A stretch of DNA of 64,000 nucleotides from Adenophora triphylla var. japonica (taxonomy: Eukaryota; Streptophyta; Magnoliopsida; Asterales; Campanulaceae), in assembly GCA_022495995.1 (NCBI GenBank), contig JAFEMH010001480.1, positions 62,001-126,000 on the forward strand, given 5' to 3'. The notes below the pieces were generated by a model. The model did no database searches. It saw nothing but the letters and a program-made list of their open reading frames with translations, and was not told the DNA's origin. The position numbers were made by a program, and so were the translations under genes. This document shows, one piece after another, positions 24,693-36,400 of this stretch; the stretch's first letter is position 1; each line of letters opens with the position of its first letter.

Positions 24693-24884
24693 TATGATTA
24701 TTGTGGGTTTAGTTGCGAATCAATTACAACGACTGCTCCTTTAGTCCTTATACTTATAAAACTATTGGACGAGATTGTTGAATGACAATAAAGTATACAT
24801 AAGGATTGTCATTTACATTATAAATATGATTTTAGAAGGGTTTATTAAGTACAAACAAATGTTTGGGCAATCCAAGTGGGAGAT

Positions 24885-25365
24885 TGTTAGAACATGAATT
24901 GCAAAATGTGTATACTTGTTAAATATACATAAACATGTATACATACATGTATAAATTATAAATATAATGTTAATATAAAGTGTAGAAAATTAATAAATGT
25001 GTAGAATTCCTGAAGTGGAAATTACCTATTTATGATGGGCAAAATGGTAATTTCTCACTGCTTCATATGTGAAAGGGTGTGATCCCTAAATGAAGTGCCT
25101 ATTGTTTCCTATATATAGAGGCCTACCATCAGCCTAAAAACTACTACATAATCTTACTTATACTCTCTCCATAAATCTGAGTGAAAGAGAAGGCATTCAT
25201 CATTTAGAAGATCTACATCTCCCTCCATTATTTCTTTTTCTTCTCTTCAATATCAAGGCAAATGGACTCAACAGGTATGTTACGTTTCCGCCTCCATTTC
25301 CTTTTCTCATACTTTTTAAAGAAATGAGTGCGCTTTGTGTTTAACGGAATAGAGATGTTCCAATA
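24885..25365 (+). repeat. Family B 3' LTR
   Basis: 481 bp, TGTTAGAACATG...GTTCCAATA, directly after the polypurine tract. The terminal CA has become TA. Followed by AAACC, which resembles AAACT before the left LTR. Confidence 0.88.
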
Positions 25366-25509
25366 AAACCACCTTAGAATCAATATCTAATTCTTCTTTG
25401 TCATACCGCAACTCTGTTGCCTAACACATTACGTAGAGCAAACTCATATCTACCCCTTCCGGAGCCTGTACACTGCCTCGCATAGAATGACCTCTTGCTG
25501 CCAATAAAG
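25366..25509 (-). pseudogene. LINE relic, piece 3 of 4: middle of RNase H domain
   Basis: On the minus strand from 25509 the codons read LLAARGHSMRGSVQAPEGVD, then degrade to LDIDSKVV near 25371. This is the G-S-L-L-A-A-R-G...P-E...E...D-S-K-x-V pattern of the RNase H domain in plant LINEs (the D of DSK is an active-site residue). It continues piece 2 across the tandem LTR array and runs on into piece 4 across family B. One stop (VMC*) is inside. Confidence 0.82.
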
Positions 25510-26312
25510 TGTTGGTGTTATGCCCTGGGCGTATAGTTATTTTGACTCATAACTAATACCGTTATGTAATCATCTTTACCATTTATAATAGAAAAAAAAC
25601 TAGTATAAGTTGGTAATGCATAATCATAGAGATGATTATATGCATGGGGATGCACATTACACGTATGGGTACTTGTTAGAGAACAAGGTACTGGACCGAC
25701 CCATCTATGAGATTTATGACATGGTCTATGATCATATATGTCATGATTAAATCTAATGATAGTCGTGTCATTGGAATCCTTAATACCTGAGATTATCATC
25801 GTCTTCCACATGATGAACGTTGTGTTTGATGTAGTCTAACACTATCTTTAATAGGATATAAATAAGGGCTATGTTGGCACGATTGGATTCTTGTAGGGAA
25901 GAATGATAAGTCAAGATGGGATTTGTCCCTCGTATTGAGAGATGTCTGCTTGGGCCCCTCGATAAATAGTGTTGATGAAATGTGTGGACACACTCAAGAG
26001 ATTTGATAGAGATCAAATGCACTTGGATTATCAACATATTCGGAATCGAGAAAGTATTGAACAATATAAGTTGACGTGGACCATGACTTATGTTCAATAT
26101 GACATCGTGTGACAAAGGGATTGTGCCAATCATCTATCAAGGAATCAAGCTTTGATGTTATATTAATTGGGTGGACATAATGGCTTGCTAGAAACCACTT
26201 ATGTCTTGTGAGGATCAATGTTTCGACTCACTACCAACATAAATATAATTCCTAAAGGGTCACACAAAGAACGGATTGAACAATGACTCAAATTTGGAAA
26301 AAGGAATATGGG

Positions 26313-26478
26313 CTGTTGCACGGCCGTGCAGATTAAAGGACACGCCTGTGCAAAGGGTATGCACGTGCGTTGTAATCTTCACGCCCATGCAAGAAGGCTG
26401 GAGCAGCCATCCAAGGTTGTAGACACGCCTGTGCAAGAGGTTGCACGGCCGTGCAAACTTAAGTGCACGGCTATGCAT
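26313..26478 (+). repeat. Palindrome cluster in tandem LTR unit 1 (also at 27775-27930 and 29223-29390)
   Basis: Words TTGCACGGCCGTGCA, GCACGTGC and diverged forms (CACGCCTGTGCAA, CACGCCCATGCAA) recur about every 20-30 bp. In units 2 and 3 the cluster ends about 70 bp upstream of a TATA box (TATAAATAG at 28000-28008 and 29464-29472). Unit 2 has lost the first perfect palindrome and unit 3 keeps it nearly whole. Confidence 0.85.
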
Positions 26479-27008
26479 AGAGGAAGATCAGCAGATCCAT
26501 TTTTGGCTTGGATTAGGGTTCTTATCCCTAATGGTTAGGGATATTTAGCCCCCTTTTCCTTAGGAAAGACACATGAAATTTAGGGCTTAAGAAACACAAA
26601 TCTCTTGATTTTGATTACGAATCAAAGATCAAAACACCCTAGATTCAATTTCATATTAGCCATAAATTGTTGAAAAGTGTTTCAATGATCAGGGATCATC
26701 TAGCAATATAACAAGATTCGATCTTGGTTCGTTCGCGTGTGGATTTCCGATAGAGGGTGACTGCTTTATCACCTAAATCTTGAAGGCCTTGCATTGTTGA
26801 TTCATCACAAGGAAGAACTAGGAAGAAGATCAAAGTTTCATCTACGACTCAAAAGGTGAATTACGAATCGTGTACGAAAGACAAACTCGCAACCAAGGTT
26901 AGTAAATTTATTTCATAGTTTTAATCTCTTCAAGTTAGACGGATTCATGGCTAGGGTTTTGTGAAATATATAAATCTTCCGCTGCGCATGTAACCCCAAA
27001 ACCCAACA

Positions 27009-27040
27009 GTGGTATTAGAGACGCATTTAATCATGACAAA
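27009..27040 (+). promoter_or_regulatory. Primer binding site and short leader between tandem LTRs
   Basis: GTGGTATTAGAGACGC after the LTR end resembles the Copia initiator-Met site TGGTATCAGAGC, followed by TTTAATCATGACAAA before the next truncated LTR. A second copy is at 28469-28500. Confidence 0.8.
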
Positions 27041-29931
27041 TAACTAGTATAAGTTGGTAATGCATATTCATAGAGATGATTATATGATTGGGGATGCACA
27101 TTACACTTATGGGTACTTGTTAGATAACAAGGTACTAGACCGAACCATCTACGAGATTTATGACATGGTCTATGGTCATATATGTCATGATTAAATCTCA
27201 TGATAGTCATGTCATTTAAATCCTTAATACCTGAGATTATCATCGTCTTCCACATGATGAACGTTGTGTTTGATGTAGTCTAACACTATATTTAATAGGA
27301 TATAAATAAGGGCTATGTTGGAACGATTGAATTCTTGTAGGGAAGAATGATAAGTCAAGATGGGATTTGTCCTTCGTATTGAGAGATGTCTGCTTGGGCC
27401 CCTCGATAAATAGTGTTGATGAAATGTGTGGACACACTCAAGAGATTTGATAGAGATCAAATGCACTTGGATTATCAACATATTCAAAATCGAGAAAGTA
27501 TTGAACAATATAAGTTGACATGGACTATGGCTTATGTTCAATATGACATCGTGTGACAAAGGGATTGTGGCAATGATCTATCAAGGAATCAAGCTTTGAT
27601 GTTATATTAATTGGGTGGGCATAATGGCTCTCTAGAAACCACTTACGTCTTGTGAGGATCGATGTTTCGACTCACTAGCAACATAAATATAATTCCTAAA
27701 GGGTACACACACAAAGAACGGATTGAACAGTGGCTCAAATCTGGAAAAAGGAATCTGGGGCTGTTGAACGACCTTGCAAAGGACACGCCAGTGCAAAGGG
27801 TTTGCATGGCCCTGCGTTGTAATCTGCATGCCCGTGCAAGAAGGCTGGAGTGGCCGTGCAAGTTTGTAGACACGCCCGTGTAAGAGGTTGCACGGCCGTG
27901 CAAACTTAAGTGCACGGCTGTGCATAGCGAAAGATCAGCAGATCCGTTTTTGGCTTGGATTAGGGTTCTTCTCCCTAATGGTTAGGGATATTTATAAAGT
28001 ATAAATAGCCTCCTTTTCCTTAGGAAAGACACATGAAATTTAGGGCTTGAGAAACACAAATCTTTTGATTTTGATTACGAATCAAAGATCAAAACACCCT
28101 AGATTCAATTTCATATTAGCCATAAATTATTGAAAAGTGTTTCAACGATCAGGGATCATCTAGCAATCTAACAAGATTCGATCTTGGTTTGTTCGCGTGT
28201 GGATTGCCGATAGAGGGTGACTGCTTTATCACCTAAAGCTTGAAGGACTTGCATTGTTGATTCATCACAAGGAAGAACTAGGAAGAAGATCAAAGTTTCG
28301 TCTACGACTCAAAAGGTGAATTACGAATCGTGTACGAAAGACAAACTCGCAACCAAGGTTAGTAAATCTATTTCATAGTTTTAATCTCTTCATGTTAGAC
28401 GGATTCATGGCTAGGGTTTTGTGAAATATATAAATCTTCCGCTGCGCATGTAACCCCAAAACCCAACATTGGTATTAGAGACGCGTTTAATCATGACAAA
28501 TAACTAGTATAAGTTGGTAATTCATAATCATAGAGATGATTATATGTATGGGGATGCACATTACACTTATGGGTACTTGTTAGAGAACAAGGTACTGGAC
28601 CGACCCATCTACGAGATTTATGACATGGTCTATGGTCATATATGTCATGATTAAATCTCATGATAGTCGTGTCATTGAAATCCTTAATACCTGAGATTAT
28701 CATCGTCTTCCACATGATGAACGTTGTGTTTGACGTAGTCTAACATTATCTTTAATAGGATATAAATAAGGGCTATGTTGGCACGATTGGATTCTTGTAG
28801 GAAAGAATGATAAGTCAAGATAGGATTTGTCCCTCGTATTGAGAGATGTCTGCTTGGGCCCCTCGATAAATAGTGTTGATGAAATGTGTGGACACACTCA
28901 AGAGATTTGATAGAGATCAAATGCACTTGGATTATCAACATATTTGGAATCGAGAAAGTATTGAACAATATAAGTTGACGTGGACCATGACTTATGTTCA
29001 ATATGACATCGTGTGACAAAGGGATTGTGGCAATGATCTATCAAGGAATCAAGATTTGATGTTATATTAATTGGGTGGACATAATGGCTCTCTAGAAACC
29101 ACTTACGTCTTGTGAGGATCGATGTTTTGACTCACTAGCAACATAAATATAATTCCTAAAGGGTCACACACAAAGAATGGATTGAACAATGGCTCAAATC
29201 TGGAAAAAGGAATCTGGGGCTGTTGAACGGCCGTGCAGATTAAAGGACACGCCAGTGCAAAGGGTTTGCACGGCCCTGCGTTGTAATCTGCATGCCCGTG
29301 CAAGAAGGCTGGAGTGGCCGTGCAAGTTTGTAGACACGCCCGTGCAAGAGGTTGCACGACCGTGCAAACTTAAGTGCACGGCTGTGCATAGCGAAAGATC
29401 AGCAGATCCGTTTTTGGCTTGGATTAGGGTTCTTCTCCCTAATGGTTAGGGATATATATAAAGTATAAATAGCCCCCTTTTCCTTAGGAAAGACATAAGA
29501 AATTTATGGCTTGAGAAACACAAATCTCTTGATTTTGATTACGAATCAAAGATCAAAACACCCTAGATTCAATTTCATATTAGCCATAAATTGTTGAAAA
29601 GTGTTTCAACGATCAGGGATCATCTAGAAATCTAACAAGATTCGATCTTGGTTCGTTCGCGTGTGGATTGCCGATAGAGGGTGATTGCTTTATCACCTAA
29701 AGCTTGAAGGCCTTGCATTGTTGATCATCAAAAGAAAGAACTAGGAAGAAGATCAAAGTTTCATCTACGACTCAAAAGGTGAATTACAAATCGTGTACGA
29801 AAGACAAACTCGCAACCAAGGATAGTAAATCTATTTCATAGTTTTAATCTCTTCATGTTAGACGGATTCATGGCTAGGGTTTTGTAAAATATATAAATCT
29901 TTCGCTGCGCATGTAACCCCAAAACCCAACA

Positions 29932-30166
29932 TAAAGAACCTGAATTAACATGAATAACTTGGCCAAATCCAGTCAGGTGATTTCCCACAGAAAATGGAAC
30001 ATTTGAATTTATCTTAATAAAACCCTCTTTGGGAGAATGACATCCATTACATCGTCTAGGCACTAAATAAGGAGGAACTGCAGCAAGTTACTTCGCCATT
30101 TTCATTCATCAAAGTCTTATGCGACCCCTCAAACTACCACAATAAGAGGCTTTATTGTGTTACGCC
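29932..30166 (-). pseudogene. LINE relic, piece 2 of 4: linker and start of RNase H domain
   Basis: On the minus strand: PRRCNGCHSPKEGFIKINSN, then VGNHLTGFGQVIHVNSGSL (the expected G-F-I-K-I-N-x-D...G-x-G-x-V-I-R-D pattern, with the first active-site Asp replaced by Asn). The last codons run exactly into the TAAAG target duplication. Upstream of the domain are several stops. It is bounded on the right by the ACCGG-type duplication ACGCC (30162-30166) of family D. Confidence 0.85.
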
Positions 30167-31950
30167 TGAATGAACGCTCGCCGAAATTATTAAAAATAAG
30201 GGTGTCGCCACGCCGTTTTTAAGAGAAAACATTGAAAACCTTTTTGAGAGAGAAAATGGGTTTGGGGGTCAAGTTACGTGTTGGGAAGAACCGAGAGTTC
30301 ACCCAACACGCCTCGTCCGTAGATGAGTCTTTCAATGTTCAACATCTAATTCATTCAAATGTGTGTGCGAAGTGTGTATGACAATATATGTATTAAAATG
30401 CAAATCAACGCTTTGTTTTATTGCTCAACAGGGGGAAATACAATTTGTAAACCATTGACTCTGGGAGGTCACATCCCACTTTACATTGAGGAAGAACAGG
30501 ACTTACAACTGAAACTGAACCTGCTGCATAGGGCTCATTGTGTCGCGTGACACAGGACCTGAGGGTTCAGTTGTGTCGCGTGACACAACAAGGCCCTTTG
30601 CAGAGGTTTTACAAAACTCGCTACAATAATCACCAAATGGTAAGAATATCAATAACACCAAATTACTATAGTATCAGCAACACCAAATGGTCCAAATATC
30701 ACACCACAGCCTGAACATTAACATGGAGATCCACACGAAACACTTTAAATGAGTGTGGATATGAATGATCCACACCCAATTTGAAGTTTAAGCAACAAAC
30801 ATCATACACCAGACAAGTGATTCAACACCAAACAATTAACACAAACCAACAGGCAGATAACGAGAACCAACAGATCACAGAAGCCAATATTTAAACAGAG
30901 AGATTGCGGTTTAGGATTTGTTACCCTTGTAGTATCCTCAAATTTGATACCACGTTAGGTATCGAATTCTTCAATTCGGCTTCAGGAACGAAACGAGCTC
31001 AGATCTGCCTTGTCCAGTACGTGCGTATGTGCAGGGGCTTGGAACGAACTTGACTCTGGAAAAGGGGAAGTGATTATGGTTGTTGGCTTTGGGTATAGAG
31101 AAGGACGGTGAAGGAGATTGGGTTTAGGCGTTGGCTTGGTTCGGTTGTGATGGAGATTGGATGAAGCTTCGGGACTGTAAACATGGGAGGAAAGTGGCGA
31201 TTGAGATTGGAGAAATTGGCATCGTGGTTTAGGTACAGAGAGAGGTCCAGTGAGGATTCGGCCGGAGAAGATGGTGGGGTCTTGGTTTGGGTGAGGTCGC
31301 CGGTTGATTGGGGTGGAATTGGTTATCGATTGGCTCGGGGAAGAAGGGATTTGAGGTGGAAGGAGGTAATTGAGGAAGAGGGATTTAGGTGAGGAAGGGT
31401 TGGTGTTAAGTTTGCCGGAGAAGGAGAGCTTGGATTGAGGTGGTCGTTGGGGCCGGCAATGGAGATTTAGCTTCCTGCGTATAGAGAGAGAGAGAGAGAG
31501 GAGAGAGAGAAGGTAGATTACGGATAGAGAGAGAAAGGGTAAGGTCTGTGTGTTTTGTGTGTGTGAACTGTGTGTTGGCCCCCTTGACAAATGAAGCAAT
31601 TTGATATTTATACGTAGATTGGAAATTGGATTAATTGGTCGCACGACCCAACGTATCCAATTTCCATGCCTCAAGCTGTCGCACGACTGGAGGAGTCAAT
31701 AACCGATTCTGGCGCCAAAACCAGATTCTGGAACATTCCGGGTTAATACCCAAAAGGTCCAAACTGATTAATTCCTTTTAGGTCCTTTTGTCCGGAAAAA
31801 ATACTAAAACATACTTCCTTCGCGAGAAACTTATAAAATGTTTCCGGAAGTCTCGGAACGGATCGGGAATTTACCAAAACGCCCCTTAGTGCAATTTTAT
31901 CATTTAAAATGCACCTAAAAGGGTTCGCGAATTGGATTGGCGTACCTACA
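30167..31950 (-). repeat. Family D 3' LTR
   Basis: 1784 bp. On the minus strand it starts TGTAGGTACGCCAATCC and ends GAGCGTTCATTCA. TATA box on the minus strand at 31603-31613 (GTATAAATATC). Palindromic words GTCGCACGAC lie 25-80 bp upstream of it (31637-31690), and TTGTGTCGCGTGACACAA lies near the U5 end (30536-30588). It has an insertion-deletion difference of ~110 bp from the other LTR (about 30395-30520). Confidence 0.92.
31483..31512. repeat. (GA)n microsatellite in family D LTR
   Basis: GA repeat of about 20-30 bp, slightly shorter in the other LTR (39459-39484), just downstream of the TATA box on the minus strand (5' untranslated pyrimidine tract). Confidence 0.9.
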
Positions 31951-32224
31951 GAGCCCCTCGGCAACGTCACTTTTGGAAAAAGTGAGGTTGTCGATAAAAT
32001 AAGGCCCAATCTCAATGAGCATCAGGGGGTAAGGCAACGGGCTAGAAGGTGAATTAGGGAATCTGATGGCTGGACCTTTCTGAGAAAGGATTCCTATGTA
32101 TCCCTTAAAAGGAAATCAAGCCAAATCGTCGTTCGGAAATACCAAAACTAATCCATAAGTAAGAAAGGGGTAGGGATGTATCTTCATACCTTTGATGTGC
32201 TTACCTGTGACTTCTTGAGGGGTC

Positions 32225-32865
32225 GGTACTACTGCGGTTGGCTAGTAGCTGCCTTTGGTACCAGGTTGTAGCTGTCGGAGGGTCTCATGCTGCAACTGGT
32301 ATTTGCAAGTAGCTGCCGGAGGGTCTCATGCTATCGCTGTTGACGAGTTGTAGCTGCCGGAGGGTCTCATGCTGCAACTGGTCTTTGTGGATGCCGAAGG
32401 GTCTCACACCACTTTTTTGGTGCAGGGTAGTTGTCGGAGGGTCTCACACTACTGCTTCTTCTCTTCGTGGATGCCGGAGGGACTCATACCACTTTGTTGG
32501 TGCAGGGTAGTTGCCGGAGGGTCTCACACTACTGCTGCTTCTCTTTGCGGATGCCGGAGGGACTCATACCACTTTGTTGGTGCAGGGTAGTTGCCGGAGG
32601 GTCTCACACTACTGCTGCTTCTCTTCGTGGATGCCGGAGGGACTCATACCACTTCTGCTTCTGCTTTGCTGGGGATAGGTGTAGCTGCCAGGGGTCTCAC
32701 GCTACTTCTTTTGCTCTGTTGGGGATAAGTGTAGCTGCCAGGGGTCTCACGCTACTTCTTTTGCTCTGTTGGGGATAAGTGTAGCTGCCAGGGGTCTCAC
32801 GCTACTTCTTTTGCTCTGTTGGGGATAAGTGTAGCTGCCGGGGGTCTCACGCTACTTCTTTCCTG
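32225..32865 (-). repeat. Family D tandem array 1 (stem-loop units)
   Basis: About fourteen units of 45-60 bp with the core TGCCGGAGGGTCTCA or TGCCAGGGGTCTCAC, bracketed by inverted words: GTAGT/ACTAC (32507-32511, 32528-32532), GTAGC/GCTAC (several from about 32680) and GTGG/CCAC (32467-32470, 32489-32492). It lies in the 3' untranslated part of the element (minus sense). Confidence 0.9.
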
Positions 32866-32889
32866 CTCTTTTGTTGATTTTTGATTTTT

Positions 32890-33455
32890 GTGTCCTGACA
32901 GGAATTATTTGAAGGTCTCTTGACCTAAAAGGGATCATTTGAAGGTCTTTTGACCTAAACGAGATTATTTGAAGGCATCTCAACCTGAAAGGGATTATTT
33001 GAAGGTCTCTTGACCTAAATGAGATCATTTGAAGGCATCTCAACCTGAAAGGGATTATTTGAAGGTCTCTTGACCTGGCAAGGATTATTTGAAGGTCTCT
33101 TGACCTAAACGAGATCATTTGAAGGCATCTCAACCTGAAAGAGATTATTTGAAGGTCTCTTGACCTAAACGAGATCATTTGAAGGCATCTCAACCTGAAA
33201 GGGATTATTTGAAGGTCTCTTGACCTGGCAAGGATTATTTGAAGGCCTCTTGACCTAAACGAGATCATTTGAAGGCATCTCAACCTGATAGGAATTATTT
33301 GAAGGTCTCTTGACCTAAAAGGATCATTTGAAGGTCTTTTGACCTAAACGAGATTATTTGAAGGCATCTCAACCTGAAAGGGATTATTTGAAGGTCTTTT
33401 GATCTAAACGAGATTATTTGAAGGCATCTCAACCTGAAAGGGATTAATGCTTCTA
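32890..33455 (-). repeat. Family D tandem array 2 (30-bp units)
   Basis: About nineteen 30-bp units, alternating between GATTATTTGAAGGTCTCTTG followed by ACCTAAACGA and a second type with AAGGCATCTCAACCTGAAAG. The first type contains AGGTC-TCTT-GACCT, a 5-bp stem with a 4-nt loop. Long open frames here come only from the 30-bp period. Confidence 0.93.
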
Positions 33456-36400
33456 GCAAAGTAATTGACTGAGACATGCTTTCATACCTGTGTTGTGCTC
33501 ACCTGTAGCTGTCGGAGAGTCTTAGACTACCGTTGCTGTTGGGAGATAGCTGTCGAGTGTCTTATGCTACCATTGATTCTGCTGAGGGATAGGTTGTGGC
33601 CTCTGCCACTTGTCGATGCTTGCTGGGTGGCCATTCACGAGACGGTCTTTGTACAATAGGCTTTTGAAGTCGTCGAGACCGGTGAGCATTATTGCCTGGA
33701 TTCTGTGGCAGCTGGGGCTCTTTTTCTTGACAATCATTGTTTGGGGGCTGAGGCTACCACTTGTTTGACATTTGCTGGGGAGATTGACAGATGCGGACTC
33801 TTTGTCTCAGTTTATCATGCAAAATAGGCTTTTGAAGTCGCCGAAACTGGTGAGCCTTGTTGTCTGGTTTCTGGGCCAGCTAGGGCTCTTCTTTCTTTGA
33901 CAAGCATTGCCTGGGGGCTGAGGCAACTGGGGCTCTTTCATATGATGCTGGTGAGATCAGATGGCTGGACCTTTGGAGAAAGGATTCCTACGTATCCCTT
34001 AAAAAGGGAATCAAGCCGGTCGTAGTTCTGGGCCTTATGAAGATAATAGAGGCGGGGTCTGCCACCTGTAGGGTTTGGAATCTTTGTCCAGAACTGTGAT
34101 TCGAGGATCAGTCCTCACGATCAAATTACGATCACCTGATTATTGTACTCTGCGGGGGGAGACACAACACTCAAGACACTTTGCATTTTATTTAACCTCT
34201 TGCTTATGCATTATTAATCTTTTTGTTGCACAAGTCCATCTCAGCTGGGGAGAGAAGGGAAATGAGGGTTTTTCACGGCTTGGCGAGCAGATATGTAGGT
34301 AGCAGTTGCTCTATTAAGGGATCGAAAGTGTTTATAACGGGGTGGACCCTCTCCCATGAGGTGGGAAAATAATATGGCGCAGCTAGGAAAGTCGGGGACG
34401 CTCCCGGGAGTACAGATTGCAGCAGGTCCATTGCTAGTGAGGACAAAGTGCATCGCGCGTCTGAGCCAGCAAGCAGCAGAGGATGTGCAGAGAACGATCC
34501 CGGCTTGGCGAAGCCCCAGTTGACAGTGCAAAGCAATCTTGGAGGGAATTTGATAAGGAGAGCCGGAGGGATACCTTAATCAAAGCCCCAGCTTGAGGAA
34601 AATCCATGCAACTTTATCGCAGACAGAGTCATCTTGTGGCCGAGGAGGCAACCCATCATTTCAAATCGTAGTCAATCAACCGCTGGACAAGACTCGGAAA
34701 TGTTTACGTACAGGGGCGTATTTTTAGAGGGTGGGAATGAATCCCGATTTTCTGTATGACACTCTTGCTTTAGGTTTAACTCTTTTGGGAGAGTATAAGC
34801 GCAACAAGGTGTAGAAAAGTGTATAGAAGCCCCTGCTGAACGAAACGGTGTTTAGCTCTATCTTCCTATTATGTAGAAAGAGAAGACTTTTCGAGACACT
34901 TGAAAACTTGTCTTATTCGTGATGATCACAAAGCTGCTTAAAACCCTTTATTGATGTTCGGGTTATTCAACCACCAAAGCCGATATGAACAAATATTTTT
35001 ATCAATCTTGAGGAGAAAGCCCACTGATATCAAGAATCAAAATCGAAAAGATGAACAGTGTATGGGCATGGTCCTTGAGGAGACCGGATTTTCTGAGATT
35101 TGTTTGCGATTTCGATCGGACCAATTATGGTTGCCTACGTTCCCCTCCATAGGAGGAGCTCAGGTCGCCGTAGTTCGGGCTTATCTCGAATGAAAAGATT
35201 GAACGTTGAAATTCGGGGATTTGAGGACCTTTGAAGATTTTAAGAATTGAAAGGCATGTCCTCTTGGAGTGTCGATGGGAGACACAGATGTGAAGCCCCA
35301 GTGGGACGTCCACGGCAATTGTTTGCGGAGGAGAAGTGAAATATGCTCACATGCAACGTCGAATGAACGGATAGAATTTGTACGATCTTCGCTTGACGGT
35401 CTTTTGAGCCGGGATGGACTTGGCTCCGCTTTAAGCAATAATCTGTTTTAGATCTCGACGATATTGGAATGAAACTGCTATCCGGTAGGAACTGCGACTG
35501 GGTCTCGGGGTTTCGATCGGCCCTCGGGTGATTTAGGATATCATGACCTCTTAAAATGAGAGGTCGGCTAGGCTTTTTGCTGGCTGGACCTATAAAGATG
35601 AGAGGTTGGCTCTTGGGATGTGTTTGGGATTTCTAAGGTGAGGGAAATTTGTGGTTGCATCTTTGCTGCCTCTAAGGATGAGAGGTCAATCTTGGCTTTG
35701 GCTAAAGGCAAAGGTAAGGGTAATGGGAATGTCCTCTAAAATCGAGAGGACGGCTCGTGATTGGTCAAGGTAGTGGGAATATCCTCTAAAATCGAGAGAA
35801 TGGCCGGAATTGGTTAGAGGTAATGGTGAGGGGACATCCGTGCTGTCTCTTTATTCGCTCTGAGACTCCCTTTGAATAACGACTGAATCCTTTGGCTTTT
35901 GCTTTTGAGAGGATCGCTGGGGACTAGGCTCTCTTTTTTGTTTGTTTTTTTTATTCTTCTTTTTTTGTATTTTTGTCTCTCTCTTTTTTTTTCAATTCTT
36001 TTTTTTTGAGAGGAGAATTTCAGCTAGTCCCCAGGATGGATCATTGCTTTCCATCATTCTTGAGCTTGGAGACGGTCGATGCTTCTTTTGAATTACGGGA
36101 GCCTCAAGGATAGTCCCTCTTTTCCTGGCGATGGCTAAATGGGTTTCAAAATATGCCGATCTTGAACTGAAGGGGTATTATTTGGTGAGGGTAAGGTAAT
36201 GGTTTTCCTAAGGGTGAAAGGTTTCAACCGCAGCCCCTACCGAATGATCCGAACGAGATTGAGTCTTCATTGCTTTGCTTAAGCTTACTTTGAGAAAGAT
36301 CCGTGCAAATTCATCGAACAACGAGATTATGAAAGATGTGTGAGCATATGGGAATCGAGGTGGGGAATTGGTAAGCCCCACTTTGAGAAGGATATCAGTC

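Larger units (their letters stand above)
14199..25365 (+). mobile_element. Copia family B element, degenerate, with a nested insertion in its 5' LTR
   Basis: Left LTR 14199-14462 continuing at 19616-19701, right LTR 24885-25365, both starting TGTTAGAACAT and ending in GATGTTCCAA(C/T)A. Flanks AAACT (14194-14198) and AAACC (25366-25370) are an imperfect target duplication. A diverged primer binding site (AGTTACAGAGCC, after 19702) and a polypurine tract (AAGTGGGAGAT, 24874-24884) mark the internal ends. Gag and Pol are present but broken by many stops, so it is long dead. It interrupts a LINE. Confidence 0.9.
25510..29931 (+). mobile_element. Tandem LTR array (three LTRs, no coding region) in one target duplication
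   Basis: The whole block lies between perfect TAAAG duplications (25505-25509, 29932-29936), so it behaves as one insertion. LTR1 is full length (25510-27008, TGTTGGTGTTATG...ACCCAACA). It is followed by a primer-binding-type sequence and about 36 nt of leader, and then by an LTR lacking its first ~85 bp (about 27041-28468), again 36 nt of leader, and a third equally truncated LTR (about 28501-29931). The period is 1460 bp. The three copies differ at scattered sites, and LTR1 lacks a ~17-bp segment containing the TATA box. No gag or pol is present anywhere in the block. Confidence 0.9.

Noticed and set aside
31183..31392. Frames in the D LTRs (also 39109-39369 and 30982-31674)
   Set aside because: Present in both LTRs, Pro/Ser- or Arg/Gly-rich low-complexity, no domain; LTRs are not expected to code.
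32852..33477. Minus-strand repeat protein (SRDLQIIPFRLRC-type units)
   Set aside because: Again a 30-bp array read in frame; the element has no other coding region there.
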